Part shown: one piece after another, positions 18,011-27,672 of the stretch
Position numbering within the stretch: position 1 is the stretch's first letter
Layout of the letters: every line of letters begins with the position of its first letter
Source of the DNA: CAJBNH01 sp964447285
Lineage (GTDB): Bacteria; Myxococcota_A; UBA9042
Assembly (NCBI GenBank): GCA_964447285.1
Contig: CAYURO010000001.1
Location: 124,001-188,000 of the forward strand
DNA length: 64,000 bases
Direction: 5' to 3'
Made by a program: the position numbers and the translations under genes
Notes under the pieces: generated by a model
The model's database searches: none
Told to the model about the DNA's origin: nothing
Seen by the model: only the letters and a program-made list of their open reading frames with translations

Positions 18011-19450
18011 TTACGGAGCCTTGGGGGCCGCAACAGGGGCGGCTGGCGCAGCAACCGCGGGAGTCGGCGCGCCACGGACGGGCATCAGCGGCTTCAGGCC
18101 GGGGGGCAGCAGGGCGGGGGGCACGTCGCGGCCGCGGGGGCCATTGAGGACGAGCGTGCCGGCGCCTTCGAGCTTGTGGAAGTCGTTGCCGACGGGAGCC
18201 CAAGTCGCGATGTAGGCGACGTTCTTGGTGCCACGGCTGTCGATCCGGTAGACGTTGGCGGCGATGCGGGTGCCGAGCGCGGGCGCGGCCTCCAGACCCA
18301 GGCCCTTCCACGGGATGGCGGCCTCGACCGACCAGCCGCGATCGGTGTCCGCGTCGCTGTTCACGGTGCCAGTGACGTTGACGGCCTGCTTGACGCCAGA
18401 CTCGAATTTGGCGGCTTCCTGCCACTCAGGCTTGCGGTGCGCGGTGAACTTCGCGTCAAAGCGGGCGTTGGTCGGCGCGAACTGCAGCTCGACGTACTCG
18501 CCGTTCTTGCCCGGGATCTGCAGGAACAGCTCGATCACGTCGCCGTTCCAAAGCTCCGTGTCGTTCTCCGTCTTCTCGTTGCGGATGTCGTCGTCGCGGG
18601 TGGTCACGGCGAAGTACAAGTTGTCGTCGTCCCAAGTCAGGTGGGCCAGCGTCATGTACGCGGCGTTGGCCGACTCACCGTCGATGCGGCGCATGCGGCC
18701 GATGGGGGGAATGCCCTCCCACGCAGCATCATCGATCTTGCCGTCAAGCGTGGGGGCGCTAGCTGCGCGTGAGACCTGATAGGCGGCAGGGGGTTCTTCC
18801 GCCCGCGGTGGACGCTGATCGGCGGCGCCACCGGCCTGATTGGCGCCAACTTGCACCTTCTCGACCACCAAACGGCCGTCACCGGTGATGGTCAAGCCCT
18901 TGGCGTCCTGCACCTTCAGGCGGCGATCCTGGCTGGCCTTGGTCCACGCGCCCCAATCGAAGAAGCCGACCAGCACCTGGGACTCCCCTTCCGGCCAGTC
19001 GGCAGGAACCTGAACGGTCACGGTATCGCGAATGATCTCGCCCTTCTTCCAGGACGACACGGGGTACAGACCGCCGATGCCGTAGTGGTCGAACGGCTGA
19101 CGGCGCTTGCCGGGGGCCTCGAAGTGCATGAAGACCTTCCAGTCGCCATGCATGGGCTGCTCGACGCGGAAGTAGAGCGTCATGTCGAAGCTGCCGCCGC
19201 GGCGTGCAGGCGTACCCTTGGTCTCCCAGCCGATCAGCGTGATCTTGTCCTCGAACTTCACCTCGGTCTTGTTGGCGATCGCGGGCGGTGCGTTCAGGAC
19301 GTTCTCGGCGATCTGCTGCTCTTGGTCCTTGGTCAGCACAATCGACTGGCCAGTCGGCCGACGACAGCCTCCCAGGGTCGCCAAGAGGGCCAGGGCCACC
19401 AGGGTGAGGATCGCGGTGCGGCTACGAGTAGGGGTCGAAGTCAGGCGCAT
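18011..19450 (-). CDS. Lipoprotein with CBM9/DOMON-like sugar-binding domain
   Basis: The 479-residue product has a signal ending ALLATLGGC, with Cys29 as lipid anchor. Residues about 60-200 form one beta-rich domain (GGSFDMTLYFRVEQPMHGDWKVFMHFE and QVLVGFFDWGAW). Residues about 225-435 look like a family 9 carbohydrate-binding or DOMON-like domain (APTLDGKIDDAAWEGIPPI, LTWDDDNLYFAVTTRDDDI, ELWNGDVIELFLQIPG, GWSVEAAIPWKGLGLE). A Pro/Ala-rich tail closes it. I chose the ATG at 19450, which follows GGAGAAAG. It should be an envelope protein binding a glycan or haem-like ligand. It heads the mazG-dnaE operon, an odd partner, with a good promoter upstream. Confidence 0.78.
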   Translation of the reverse strand: MRLTSTPTRSRTAILTLVALALLATLGGCRRPTGQSIVLTKDQEQQIAENVLNAPPAIANKTEVKFEDKITLIGWETKGTPARRGGSFDMTLYFRVEQPMHGDWKVFMHFEAPGKRRQPFDHYGIGGLYPVSSWKKGEIIRDTVTVQVPADWPEGESQVLVGFFDWGAWTKASQDRRLKVQDAKGLTITGDGRLVVEKVQVGANQAGGAADQRPPRAEEPPAAYQVSRAASAPTLDGKIDDAAWEGIPPIGRMRRIDGESANAAYMTLAHLTWDDDNLYFAVTTRDDDIRNEKTENDTELWNGDVIELFLQIPGKNGEYVELQFAPTNARFDAKFTAHRKPEWQEAAKFESGVKQAVNVTGTVNSDADTDRGWSVEAAIPWKGLGLEAAPALGTRIAANVYRIDSRGTKNVAYIATWAPVGNDFHKLEGAGTLVLNGPRGRDVPPALLPPGLKPLMPVRGAPTPAVAAPAAPVAAPKAP

Positions 19451-19511
19451 GCCAGTCTTTCTCCATGATTCCAGAAAGGTACCCAATCGGAGTGTCCGGC
19501 GGGTGGCGGCG

Positions 19512-19540
19512 AGGATACCGGAACCGCATCAGTGGTTCAA
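19512..19540 (-). promoter_or_regulatory. Sigma-70 promoter of the CBM9 lipoprotein-mazG-dnaE operon
   Basis: On the minus strand TTGAAC (19540-19535) and TATCCT (19517-19512) are separated by exactly 17 bases. The predicted transcription start is near 19505, leaving a leader of about 55 bases. This is one of the better promoter matches in the window and lies in the 304-bp gap 19451-19754. Confidence 0.55.
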
Positions 19541-19606
19541 TGCGCCGCGCTGCCGCGGACGAACCAGCCCCATGCCCTCGCAGAAGGCGGCCTACTTTGG
19601 CGGGCA

Positions 19607-19620
19607 TGACATGAATGTCA
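19607..19620. promoter_or_regulatory. Dyad element, copy 1 (TGACAT-GA-ATGTCA)
   Basis: This is a perfect 6-bp inverted repeat with a 2-bp centre, about 100 bp upstream of the predicted start of the lipoprotein-mazG-dnaE transcript. It is followed on the plus strand by GGGGGGCAAAACAGG. A nearly identical neighbourhood occurs upstream of rpoD at 21527-21540 and beyond. The rest of the 304-bp gap shows nothing further, apart from the promoter and a weak hairpin after the rpoD stop. Confidence 0.5.
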
Positions 19621-19754
19621 GGGGGGCAAAACAGGCTCGGGCCCGGGTGGCGTCGCGACGTCCGTCGGTCGTGCGCCTCCCGAGCCTGAACCTTGCACCA
19701 GGGCGAGACAGACCAGAAGAGGGGTTCTCTGGAAGCCGCCTGCCGGTTGCGGAC

Positions 19755-21317
<1,563 letters not shown>

Positions 21318-21526
21318 GCGGTACCTCGGGGTTCGCGGCCTGGGTTCTGGGAGCCTCGGACTCGGGTCGGGACCGGTCGGACCGGGCATCGACAAGGGAC
21401 CTGCCCCTCGACAGAGATTGGATGCAAGACACGCGCCATGGGTTCGGCGCGGGTCAAAAGCGTTTTGTCGATGCGTTGTTGCGAATTCCGCCGACGCCAC
21501 GGGGCGGCCGCGCTGACGCCGGAACC

Positions 21527-21540
21527 TGACATTCGTGTCA
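21527..21540. promoter_or_regulatory. Dyad element, copy 2 (TGACA-TTCG-TGTCA), upstream of rpoD
   Basis: This is a 5-bp perfect inverted repeat with four central bases, about 210 bp ahead of the rpoD ATG at 21317. Sixteen bases further on, TGACAGGGTGGCACAAACAGG minus one base matches the flank of copy 1 at 18 or so of 20 positions. A loose promoter, TTGTCC-17-CATCTT, can be read on the minus strand within 21545-21580, but the hexamers are weak. Nothing else is evident in the 324-bp gap 21318-21641. Confidence 0.5.
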
Positions 21541-21641
21541 TGGTGCAAGATGACAGGGTGGCACAAACAGGACAAGTTTTGCCCGATTTGTGGCCCGCAC
21601 CCGGATCGCGCGCCAGGTCAGCTGTCGCGGTGCGTGGGGCG

Positions 21642-24380
21642 CTACGCCTCGGCCGTAGGTTTCGGCAGTACCTCTGGTCCGGCCAATAGCGCGTCGGACC
21701 GGGCCACCAGCTTTTCGGCATCCGCCGTCCGTCCACACCGCATCAGAAAGGCTGCGTGCACTTGCAGACACGCCTGAAGCTCGCGCGCCTCGTGCGCTTG
21801 GGCCAGCACGTCCTCGGCTTTGGCGAAGGCCTGGTCGGCGCCATCGACGTCGCTCAGGTCGGCCAGAACCTCACCGAGCGTACGCTGGCTGGTGGCGCGC
21901 GTGTGCAGCAGGTCACTGGACAGGGCGGCGGCCACACTGCGTCGCGCCCACTTCAGCGCGCGCTGCGGGTCGTTGCGCTTGCGGGCAGCAATCGCCAGGT
22001 TGCGCGCGGCGTCGGCGAGAAGCGCGTGATCTTCGAGCCTTCCGGCACCCTCGACGGCCTTGTAGAGCTGGGTCTCGCCCTCGTCCAAGCGATCGGCCTG
22101 CACCAGCACCTCTCCGAGATTGTTCTGGATCATCGCCTGCATGCGACGGTTGCCGACCCGTCGCGCCAGCTCGTGCGCCTCTTCCATGCTGGCGATGGCG
22201 CCGTCGACCTCAGCCGAGGCCAGCAACATGGCTCCGTAAGCATTGAGGGCCTCGAACAGTCCCGGCAGGTTGCGCGCCTGACGCTGCATCTGCACGGCCT
22301 TGTCCAGCCACGCCCTCGCCTGATCCAGGTGTCCCAGCGTCAGCGACACGACGCCCAGACTGGTCAGCGTTCCCGCCTGTCCCGGTCGATCACCCAGCTT
22401 TTCGCGGTATTGCGCCGCCCGCTTGAGGAACGCCCGCGCCGTCCGCATGTCGCCGCCGGTCCAATAGGCACGGCCCACGTCGTCGCACGCGGAGGCCAGC
22501 CCGCGCAGGTCGCCGACCGCCTCGTGCCGCTTCAATGCGGGCTTGAGGTGCTCCAGCGCCTCGCGCGCCTTGCCCTGATTCCGCAGCAACCGCCCAAGCT
22601 TCTGCAGTGCCTCGGCCTCGCGGGACCGCGCACGGAAGCGCCATGCGAGCTGCAGCGCGTCGCGGTACAGCGTCTCGGCGTCGGCGAAGCGGCCGTCGGA
22701 CTCGGCCAGCGACCCCAGCGCGATCGCCGACTCGAAGTGCAGGTGCGCCGAGTCTGCCGGTGCCAGCGCCCGGGCCTGCTCCAGCAGCGACTTCGCGGTT
22801 TCGTTGCGGAATTCGTCGACAGCGAGCAGTCCCGCCCGCAGGTAGACGTGGGAGGCGTGCACCGGATCGCCCGCCGCCAGCCACAGCGGCGCCAGCACCT
22901 CGGCCAGATCGCTCGACCGCTCGCCTGCAACCAACTGCAGCCACACCGCCGCCTGCCGCGCCAGCGGACGCAGCTGCTCGGGCGAGTGCGACTCAAGGAG
23001 CGCCGCGCAATCTGCGGCCTCGACGAAGCGGAACCCTTGTTCATGGTTCAGCATTGCCGCGCGTTCCGGCACGACCAGCCCGCGATCCGTCAGTGCCTCG
23101 CAGGCCTTCACGACCTCGGCAACATCGGCCTCTTCCTGCGCCAGACCCGCCACCGTGCGCGGACCCGTGCGGTCCAGCCGCCGCAGGGCGACCACGCCGC
23201 CGATCCAGAACCGCGTGCCGATCACGGCGCCCAAGCTCGCAACGGTCAGCTGCTCGTCCGTCAGCCCCTCAAACCGCCCGCTGCGACTCGAGGATCGCTG
23301 CGTACCGGCGATCACCTCTGCCAGCTGTCCCGCGTTCAGCTGCCAACCGCTGGGCGTCTCGACCAGTGCGCCCTTACGCTGCAGGTGGTCCAGACTGTCC
23401 AGCACCGCGCCAGGTCGACCCGCCGCGTGCTCGACGAGTTTCTTGACGGCGCGATCATCGACGCCAGAGACCCCGGTCAGCACCGACCGCACCCACGCCG
23501 TCAGCGACTTTGCGTCCAGCGGTGGCACGTCCACTCCGGGCAGCTCGCCCAGCCACGGCAATCGCTGCAAGCCCGCCGGATCGCAGACCAGCAGCAGGAC
23601 CGCAGGCAGATCAGGGGCTTCGCGCGCCAGATCGGCAAAGAACGCGAGGCTGTCGAGATCGGCCTCCGCCGCTTCGTCCACCACCAGCACGGTCGGCGTG
23701 TTGCCCAGATCGCGTGTCATCAGGTTCAGCAGGGCGGTACGCGCGCGCCGGGCCTGTTCAGAGCGGTCGGCGAAGTCGATGACGTGGTCGCTCCAGAAGC
23801 GAAACCCCAGCATTGGACCGCAGGTACGCGCCACGTCTGCACCCGCGGGGTCGCCAAAAAACGTCTCGACTGCGCGCTCGAACCGGTCGCCAGCGATGGT
23901 ACCGTTGACGTACTCAGGAATGTCGAACCGCAGTCGCAGCAGTCGCTCGATCGTGCTGAATGGCCGCGCCAGACCTTGCCCGGTCGCCACCAACCACCGT
24001 GTCTCGGGGCGTTGCTCGAGCACCCGCTGGCGAACGGCCTCGACCAGCCTTGAACGGCCACTGCCCAAGGCGCCGCGCACAACAAACGGAAGCGTTCTAT
24101 GCAGTTCCAGCGCTTCCAGTACGCGCCCGGTCAGGGTCGATCGCTCCGCATCCCGGCCAGTCCAAGGCATCTTGCGTGCCTGTTCACGCCAAGGAAGGGT
24201 CCTGCGGGGCACCGGAACCGTCGCGCGGCCGATCGCGGACGAATCGATCACGTCGAATTCGCCCGTTGCACGAAATAGGGAGGTGTCGGCCACCGAATCG
24301 ACCCCAGAAAGTCGAGACCGGCAATGCGGACAGGCAAGGGCATCCGGAGTCAGCGGCTGACCGCAGCGGGGGCAAGTCAC
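21642..24380 (-). CDS. Zinc-ribbon, P-loop ATPase and TPR protein (signalling/scaffold)
   Basis: The 912-residue product begins with a zinc ribbon (CPRCGQPL and CPHC, Cys3, 6, 17 and 20). An AAA-like P-loop domain covers residues about 70-400, with Walker A reading GALGSGRS at 103-110, so the usual lysine is arginine, and Walker B TVLVVDEAAEADLDSLAFF. A helical connector leads to about eight tetratricopeptide-like repeats (residues 490-890). The layout matches the ATPase-TPR part of STAND-like or kinase-associated regulators in Myxococcota, but no kinase or HTH domain is present. I chose GTG at 24380, preceded by GGAGGTCCCC, over an ATG at 24407. It is cytoplasmic, and its target is unknown. 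Confidence 0.75.
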   Translation of the reverse strand: MTCPRCGQPLTPDALACPHCRSRLSGVDSVADTSLFRATGEFDVIDSSAIGRATVPVPRRTLPWREQARKMPWTGRDAERSTLTGRVLEALELHRTLPFVVRGALGSGRSRLVEAVRQRVLEQRPETRWLVATGQGLARPFSTIERLLRLRFDIPEYVNGTIAGDRFERAVETFFGDPAGADVARTCGPMLGFRFWSDHVIDFADRSEQARRARTALLNLMTRDLGNTPTVLVVDEAAEADLDSLAFFADLAREAPDLPAVLLLVCDPAGLQRLPWLGELPGVDVPPLDAKSLTAWVRSVLTGVSGVDDRAVKKLVEHAAGRPGAVLDSLDHLQRKGALVETPSGWQLNAGQLAEVIAGTQRSSSRSGRFEGLTDEQLTVASLGAVIGTRFWIGGVVALRRLDRTGPRTVAGLAQEEADVAEVVKACEALTDRGLVVPERAAMLNHEQGFRFVEAADCAALLESHSPEQLRPLARQAAVWLQLVAGERSSDLAEVLAPLWLAAGDPVHASHVYLRAGLLAVDEFRNETAKSLLEQARALAPADSAHLHFESAIALGSLAESDGRFADAETLYRDALQLAWRFRARSREAEALQKLGRLLRNQGKAREALEHLKPALKRHEAVGDLRGLASACDDVGRAYWTGGDMRTARAFLKRAAQYREKLGDRPGQAGTLTSLGVVSLTLGHLDQARAWLDKAVQMQRQARNLPGLFEALNAYGAMLLASAEVDGAIASMEEAHELARRVGNRRMQAMIQNNLGEVLVQADRLDEGETQLYKAVEGAGRLEDHALLADAARNLAIAARKRNDPQRALKWARRSVAAALSSDLLHTRATSQRTLGEVLADLSDVDGADQAFAKAEDVLAQAHEARELQACLQVHAAFLMRCGRTADAEKLVARSDALLAGPEVLPKPTAEA

Positions 24381-24421
24381 GGGGACCTCCGGGCGGAAGC
24401 CAAGCAAGCATCCGGTTGAGC

Positions 24422-24450
24422 AGTGTGGGGCAGCGCGGGCCGCGGCTCAA
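24422..24450 (-). promoter_or_regulatory. Candidate promoter of the ATPase-TPR gene
   Basis: On the minus strand TTGAGC (24450-24445) and CACACT (24427-24422) are 17 bases apart, which would give a leader of about 35 bases to the GTG at 24380. The -10 hexamer is weak. Confidence 0.35.
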
Positions 24451-24561
24451 GAGGCAATTCCTCGACCATTCGACGACGGAATGAATCCGGTGAACGACAA
24501 GCGCGTCCGACGCAAACCGCGCGACGTGGCAGGTTCCATGGTGGGACCCAACGTCGCGGCG

Positions 24562-24589
24562 TTGACTTGCTTCCGGGCTCGCCTATCCT
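24562..24589 (+). promoter_or_regulatory. Promoter of the Asp/Thr-linker lipoprotein gene
   Basis: TTGACT (24562-24567) and TATCCT (24584-24589) are separated by 16 bases. The start would be near 24596, leaving a leader of about 93 bases. It lies in the divergent 308-bp gap 24381-24688, which shows nothing else beyond these two promoters. Confidence 0.5.
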
Positions 24590-24688
24590 ATGCCGCGGCG
24601 CACACGGAACGGAAAAACGGACAGTTGTCGGGGTCGCGGGATCACGAGGCTGAACGACCAAGAGAAGGCATAGCGCCGGAGGAACATC

Positions 24689-25432
24689 ATGAAGGAAATC
24701 AAGAAGATGCTGGCTCTCATGGGCGTCGGCGCCGCGATGATGCTGACCGGCTGCGATGCTTCTGTGGGTGGCTTGCTCGACGCCGATGACGCGACCAGCG
24801 ACACCACCCAGGGTACGGACACGACCATCGACACCAACACGGACACGACGACCCCACCGACGGAGTACAAGTCCATCGTGATCTTCGACAAGTCCGAGGA
24901 TCCGGTCTGCACCAAGAGCCCGGGCATGGACTTTGACGCCATCGGCGCCTGGCGTGGCGGCACGTTCCTGGGCGTGGGTCGCGTCGGCAGCGCCAACATC
25001 GCGACGTCCGGCAGCAAGTGCCCGGACAACGACAAGAACATTCCGGCGTCGGCCGAAGGCCCCGTGAACGGCAAGGTTTTTGCGGACAAGCCCGACACCG
25101 GCTACGTCAGCTTGAACGGCGGCTCGCTCGAGCTCGAGATCGGCGCCTGCACCAACGGCGCCAGCACGGTGTTCGACTGCGACGGCAAGGGCGCTCTGGT
25201 GGCCCTGAAGTCCGGCGACGAGCTGGACATCTATGAAGTCGACACGAGCTACAAGCCCGGCTCCGGCACAGACCGTGACGGTTTCGCGTACAGCGGCTGC
25301 GCCTGCTACCCCGACGAGTTCACCGTGAATCTGCGCACCGCCAAGGGCGTGGACTTCGGCTCGGTGTTCCTCCCGTCGACGGGCTTCTACAAGGGCACGA
25401 CCGGCGGCATTGGCGCCATCGTCATCCCGTAA
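24689..25432 (+). CDS. Surface lipoprotein with Asp/Thr-rich stalk, function unknown
   Basis: The 247-residue product has a canonical lipobox (AAMMLTGC, Cys22) and then an Asp/Thr-rich stalk at residues about 31-58 (repeats of DT, for example TTIDTNTDTTTPP). The globular part has about six cysteines (VCTKSPGMDFDAIGAW, SKCPDNDK, GACTNGAS, FDCDGKGA, SGCACYPDEF), likely paired as disulfides in the periplasm or at the surface. It reads like an all-beta fold and is not recognised. A GGAGGAAC ribosome site precedes the ATG. The single-gene unit is bounded by its own promoter and a strong terminator, so it is probably abundant. Confidence 0.72.
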   Translation: MKEIKKMLALMGVGAAMMLTGCDASVGGLLDADDATSDTTQGTDTTIDTNTDTTTPPTEYKSIVIFDKSEDPVCTKSPGMDFDAIGAWRGGTFLGVGRVGSANIATSGSKCPDNDKNIPASAEGPVNGKVFADKPDTGYVSLNGGSLELEIGACTNGASTVFDCDGKGALVALKSGDELDIYEVDTSYKPGSGTDRDGFAYSGCACYPDEFTVNLRTAKGVDFGSVFLPSTGFYKGTTGGIGAIVIP

Positions 25433-25462
25433 GGCGGAACCGCTTCCGTCTGACCTGACCTC

Positions 25463-25510
25463 CCGACGCGGGGTCCGATCTTCACCGGTCGGCCCCGCGT
25501 CGGCGTTTTT
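25463..25510 (+). terminator. Rho-independent terminator after the Asp/Thr-linker lipoprotein
   Basis: A perfect 11-bp stem, CCGACGCGGGG (25463-25473) and CCCCGCGTCGG (25493-25503), encloses a 19-base loop and is followed within two bases by TTTTT (25506-25510). It starts 30 bases after the stop codon. There is no T tract on the other side, so it works in one direction. Confidence 0.88.
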
Positions 25511-25540
25511 GGCTGTTCTTCAAGGATCTTCCCGGCGGAC

Positions 25541-25569
25541 GTGACACACTGCCAGCGCTTGGGTAGGCT
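25541..25569 (+). promoter_or_regulatory. Candidate promoter of the 680-residue protein gene
   Basis: GTGACA (25541-25546) and TAGGCT (25564-25569) are 17 bases apart, immediately after the terminator. A start near 25576 would leave a leader of about 35 bases to the ATG at 25612, or less to the GTG at 25603. Confidence 0.4.
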
Positions 25570-25611
25570 CGCCGCATCGCCCCCTCCCAGCGACATCGCC
25601 CGGTGACCCCC

Positions 25612-27654
25612 ATGATCGACATCCCACGCAGGCGACCGCGCGCACGCAAGTCGAGCGGCAACGAGTCCCTTTCGCTTCCCATGGACGACCTGCCGGTCGC
25701 GCTGCCGCTGGAGCCGGTCGCCGCCGTGGACAAGCCCAGACGCCAACGCAAGCCCAAGGCCCCGCAGGAACTGGGGATGTTCCCGGAGCCGAGGCAGCAG
25801 CCGACGCCGGATCCGGTCCTTGAGCCTGTGCTGGTGACCGAGCCGGAGGTGGTCGTCGAGGCCATGCCGGTCGTGGAGCCTGAGCCGGTCGTGGAGCCTG
25901 AGCCGGTCGCCAAGCCCGAGCCTGCGCCCGCTCCCCGTCGCCGCCGTCGCCGCGGCCCCGCTGAGCTGGAAACTGCGGTCGAGACAGTGACTTCGGCGGA
26001 ACCGTCGATCGAGCCGCCCCCGGTTGTTCCCCAAGCCGCCACGCCGGTTGCTGAGCCCGCGGTCGTGGTTGTGGCGTCTGAACCCGATGCGCCGGTCGAA
26101 GCCGAGGAGTCGGCGGCCGAGGCCGGAGCGGACGACGCCCAAGCCCACGAGGGACGCCACCGTCGTCGTCGTCGCGGCAAGCACGCCAAGACCCAGCAAG
26201 TCCTCTTCGAGTCTGGAGAATCGGAGCCAGCGACCGCTGCACCCACTGCACCCACGGCAGCCGCTGCACCCGCGGTGCCCGCAACGCCGGTCCCGAAACC
26301 GGCAGCCGTTGTCGCTCCGCCGTCGCCCGCGCCTCGGGCCCCTGCTGCGCCCCCGACGCCTGCCGAGCCCCGCCCGGTGTTGAGCATGGCGGAGCGCGCC
26401 GCACGCTTCTCCCGTCGCCCGCCGCCGCCGGCTGCCGATGCGGCCGAGGCCGCCGTTCTGCGGGCCGCGCCGCCCGTCTCACCCGTGCCGATTGCGCCGC
26501 CCGCGCTGCCCGTTCCCCCAGCAGTGGTTGTGGAGTCGATTTCTGAGGTTGCCATCGCTGCGCCTGAGGTCGCCGCCGTTGCCGCCCTGGTCGACGAGCC
26601 TGCCGTCGTCGCGCCACCGCCTTGGCCGTTACGTGAGCCGGACGACCCGCGCTTGAATCGCCCCAAGCCGCTGGACATGGCCGAGATTGCGCTGCGCAAC
26701 CGCCTGGCCCGCGATGCCGCCCGCCGTGAGCGGCTGGTAGAGGAGGAGCCACCTCCTCCGGCCGAGACCCCGGCGCAGCGCCCGCAGCTGTCGATGGCGG
26801 AACGCGCCGCCCGCAACTCGATGGCCCATCGTCTGGACCGCGACGAGACCCCCGCCCAAGGCCTGCCGGCGGTCGCAGCCGCGGCGGCTTCGGAAGCTGC
26901 TGCGCCTGCTGCGGAACCCGACGGTCCCTCGATGGCCGACCGGGCCGCTGACGCGGTGCGCCGTCGCCGTGACGCTGCCGGCGGTGCACAGGTCGCCCCG
27001 GTCGCCGTCGTCCCCGACGCAGGGCGCAGCAGCGAGGTAAGCTACGAACCCGCTGTCGCAACAGCGTTTTTCCTGGTCAGCCGCAACCACGCTGCCGTCG
27101 TCCGCGACCGCCTGGCTGCGTGGCATGAGCGTCTGGACCGCGTGGACCTGCGCTGGTGGCTGCTGGATCTGGGGTCGGTCGACGAGAGCGCGGCGGAGGG
27201 CGAGCGTGCCCAGGCGACCGTGCTGCACCGTCCCGGCGGTCTGGTGAAGCCACTGCAGTCGATCGAGGTCGCCCTTCGCACCAGCGAGGCCGATCTGGTC
27301 GTGCTGGCGGATCCCGAGGCTACACCCGACGTTCGCGTCAACGAGGCCCTTGCCATCGCGCGTCGTGGCACTCCGCTCGTCATCGTGGGGGCAGGTCGCA
27401 CATCGGTGGTCGTGATCTCTCGCCGGGCTTGGCAGCATCGGCCCTTCGACGGCTATGTCGATCTGGAACACTGGGCACGGGCCGCTGGCGGGCTGCGTCG
27501 GCTCGGTCGCGTTCGCAAGCCGTTGCCGCACCCGGGCCTGGTGGGCCAGGCGGTGCAGGCCGCGCGGTGGCTGCGAGTTGCTGCCGACGCACAGCGGGTG
27601 GGCGAGCAGGTGTGGGAGCTGGTGGGGACGGTGCGCAAGCTGATCGGCCGCTGA
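25612..27654 (+). CDS. Low-complexity Arg/Pro/Ala-rich protein with SMAERAAR repeats and a GT-A-like C-terminal domain
   Basis: The product is about 680 residues and I do not recognise it. Residues 1-480 are disordered: Pro/Val/Glu tracts (a tandem 18-bp repeat at 25867-25902 encodes part), two arginine clusters (PRRRRRRG and GRHRRRRRGKH) of the type seen in RNase E/G and Rho tails, and four imperfect motifs LSMAERAARFSRR, LDMAEIALRNRLA, LSMAERAARNSMA and PSMADRAADAVRR. Residues about 485-680 are globular (AFFLVSRNHAAVVRDRL, WWLLDLGSVDES, EADLVVLADPEATPD) and resemble the first half of a GT-A nucleotide-sugar fold, but without a D-x-D. The start is uncertain (GTG at 25603 is possible). It lies alone between a terminator and a convergent neighbour. 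A nucleic-acid-binding scaffold role is inference. Confidence 0.65.
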   Translation: MIDIPRRRPRARKSSGNESLSLPMDDLPVALPLEPVAAVDKPRRQRKPKAPQELGMFPEPRQQPTPDPVLEPVLVTEPEVVVEAMPVVEPEPVVEPEPVAKPEPAPAPRRRRRRGPAELETAVETVTSAEPSIEPPPVVPQAATPVAEPAVVVVASEPDAPVEAEESAAEAGADDAQAHEGRHRRRRRGKHAKTQQVLFESGESEPATAAPTAPTAAAAPAVPATPVPKPAAVVAPPSPAPRAPAAPPTPAEPRPVLSMAERAARFSRRPPPPAADAAEAAVLRAAPPVSPVPIAPPALPVPPAVVVESISEVAIAAPEVAAVAALVDEPAVVAPPPWPLREPDDPRLNRPKPLDMAEIALRNRLARDAARRERLVEEEPPPPAETPAQRPQLSMAERAARNSMAHRLDRDETPAQGLPAVAAAAASEAAAPAAEPDGPSMADRAADAVRRRRDAAGGAQVAPVAVVPDAGRSSEVSYEPAVATAFFLVSRNHAAVVRDRLAAWHERLDRVDLRWWLLDLGSVDESAAEGERAQATVLHRPGGLVKPLQSIEVALRTSEADLVVLADPEATPDVRVNEALAIARRGTPLVIVGAGRTSVVVISRRAWQHRPFDGYVDLEHWARAAGGLRRLGRVRKPLPHPGLVGQAVQAARWLRVAADAQRVGEQVWELVGTVRKLIGR

Positions 27655-27672
27655 TTTCCCGGCCAACCGGAC

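Noticed and set aside
21756..24053. Open frame of about 765 codons opposite the ATPase-TPR gene
   Set aside because: Shadow frame; the minus-strand gene has zinc ribbon, P-loop and TPR evidence.
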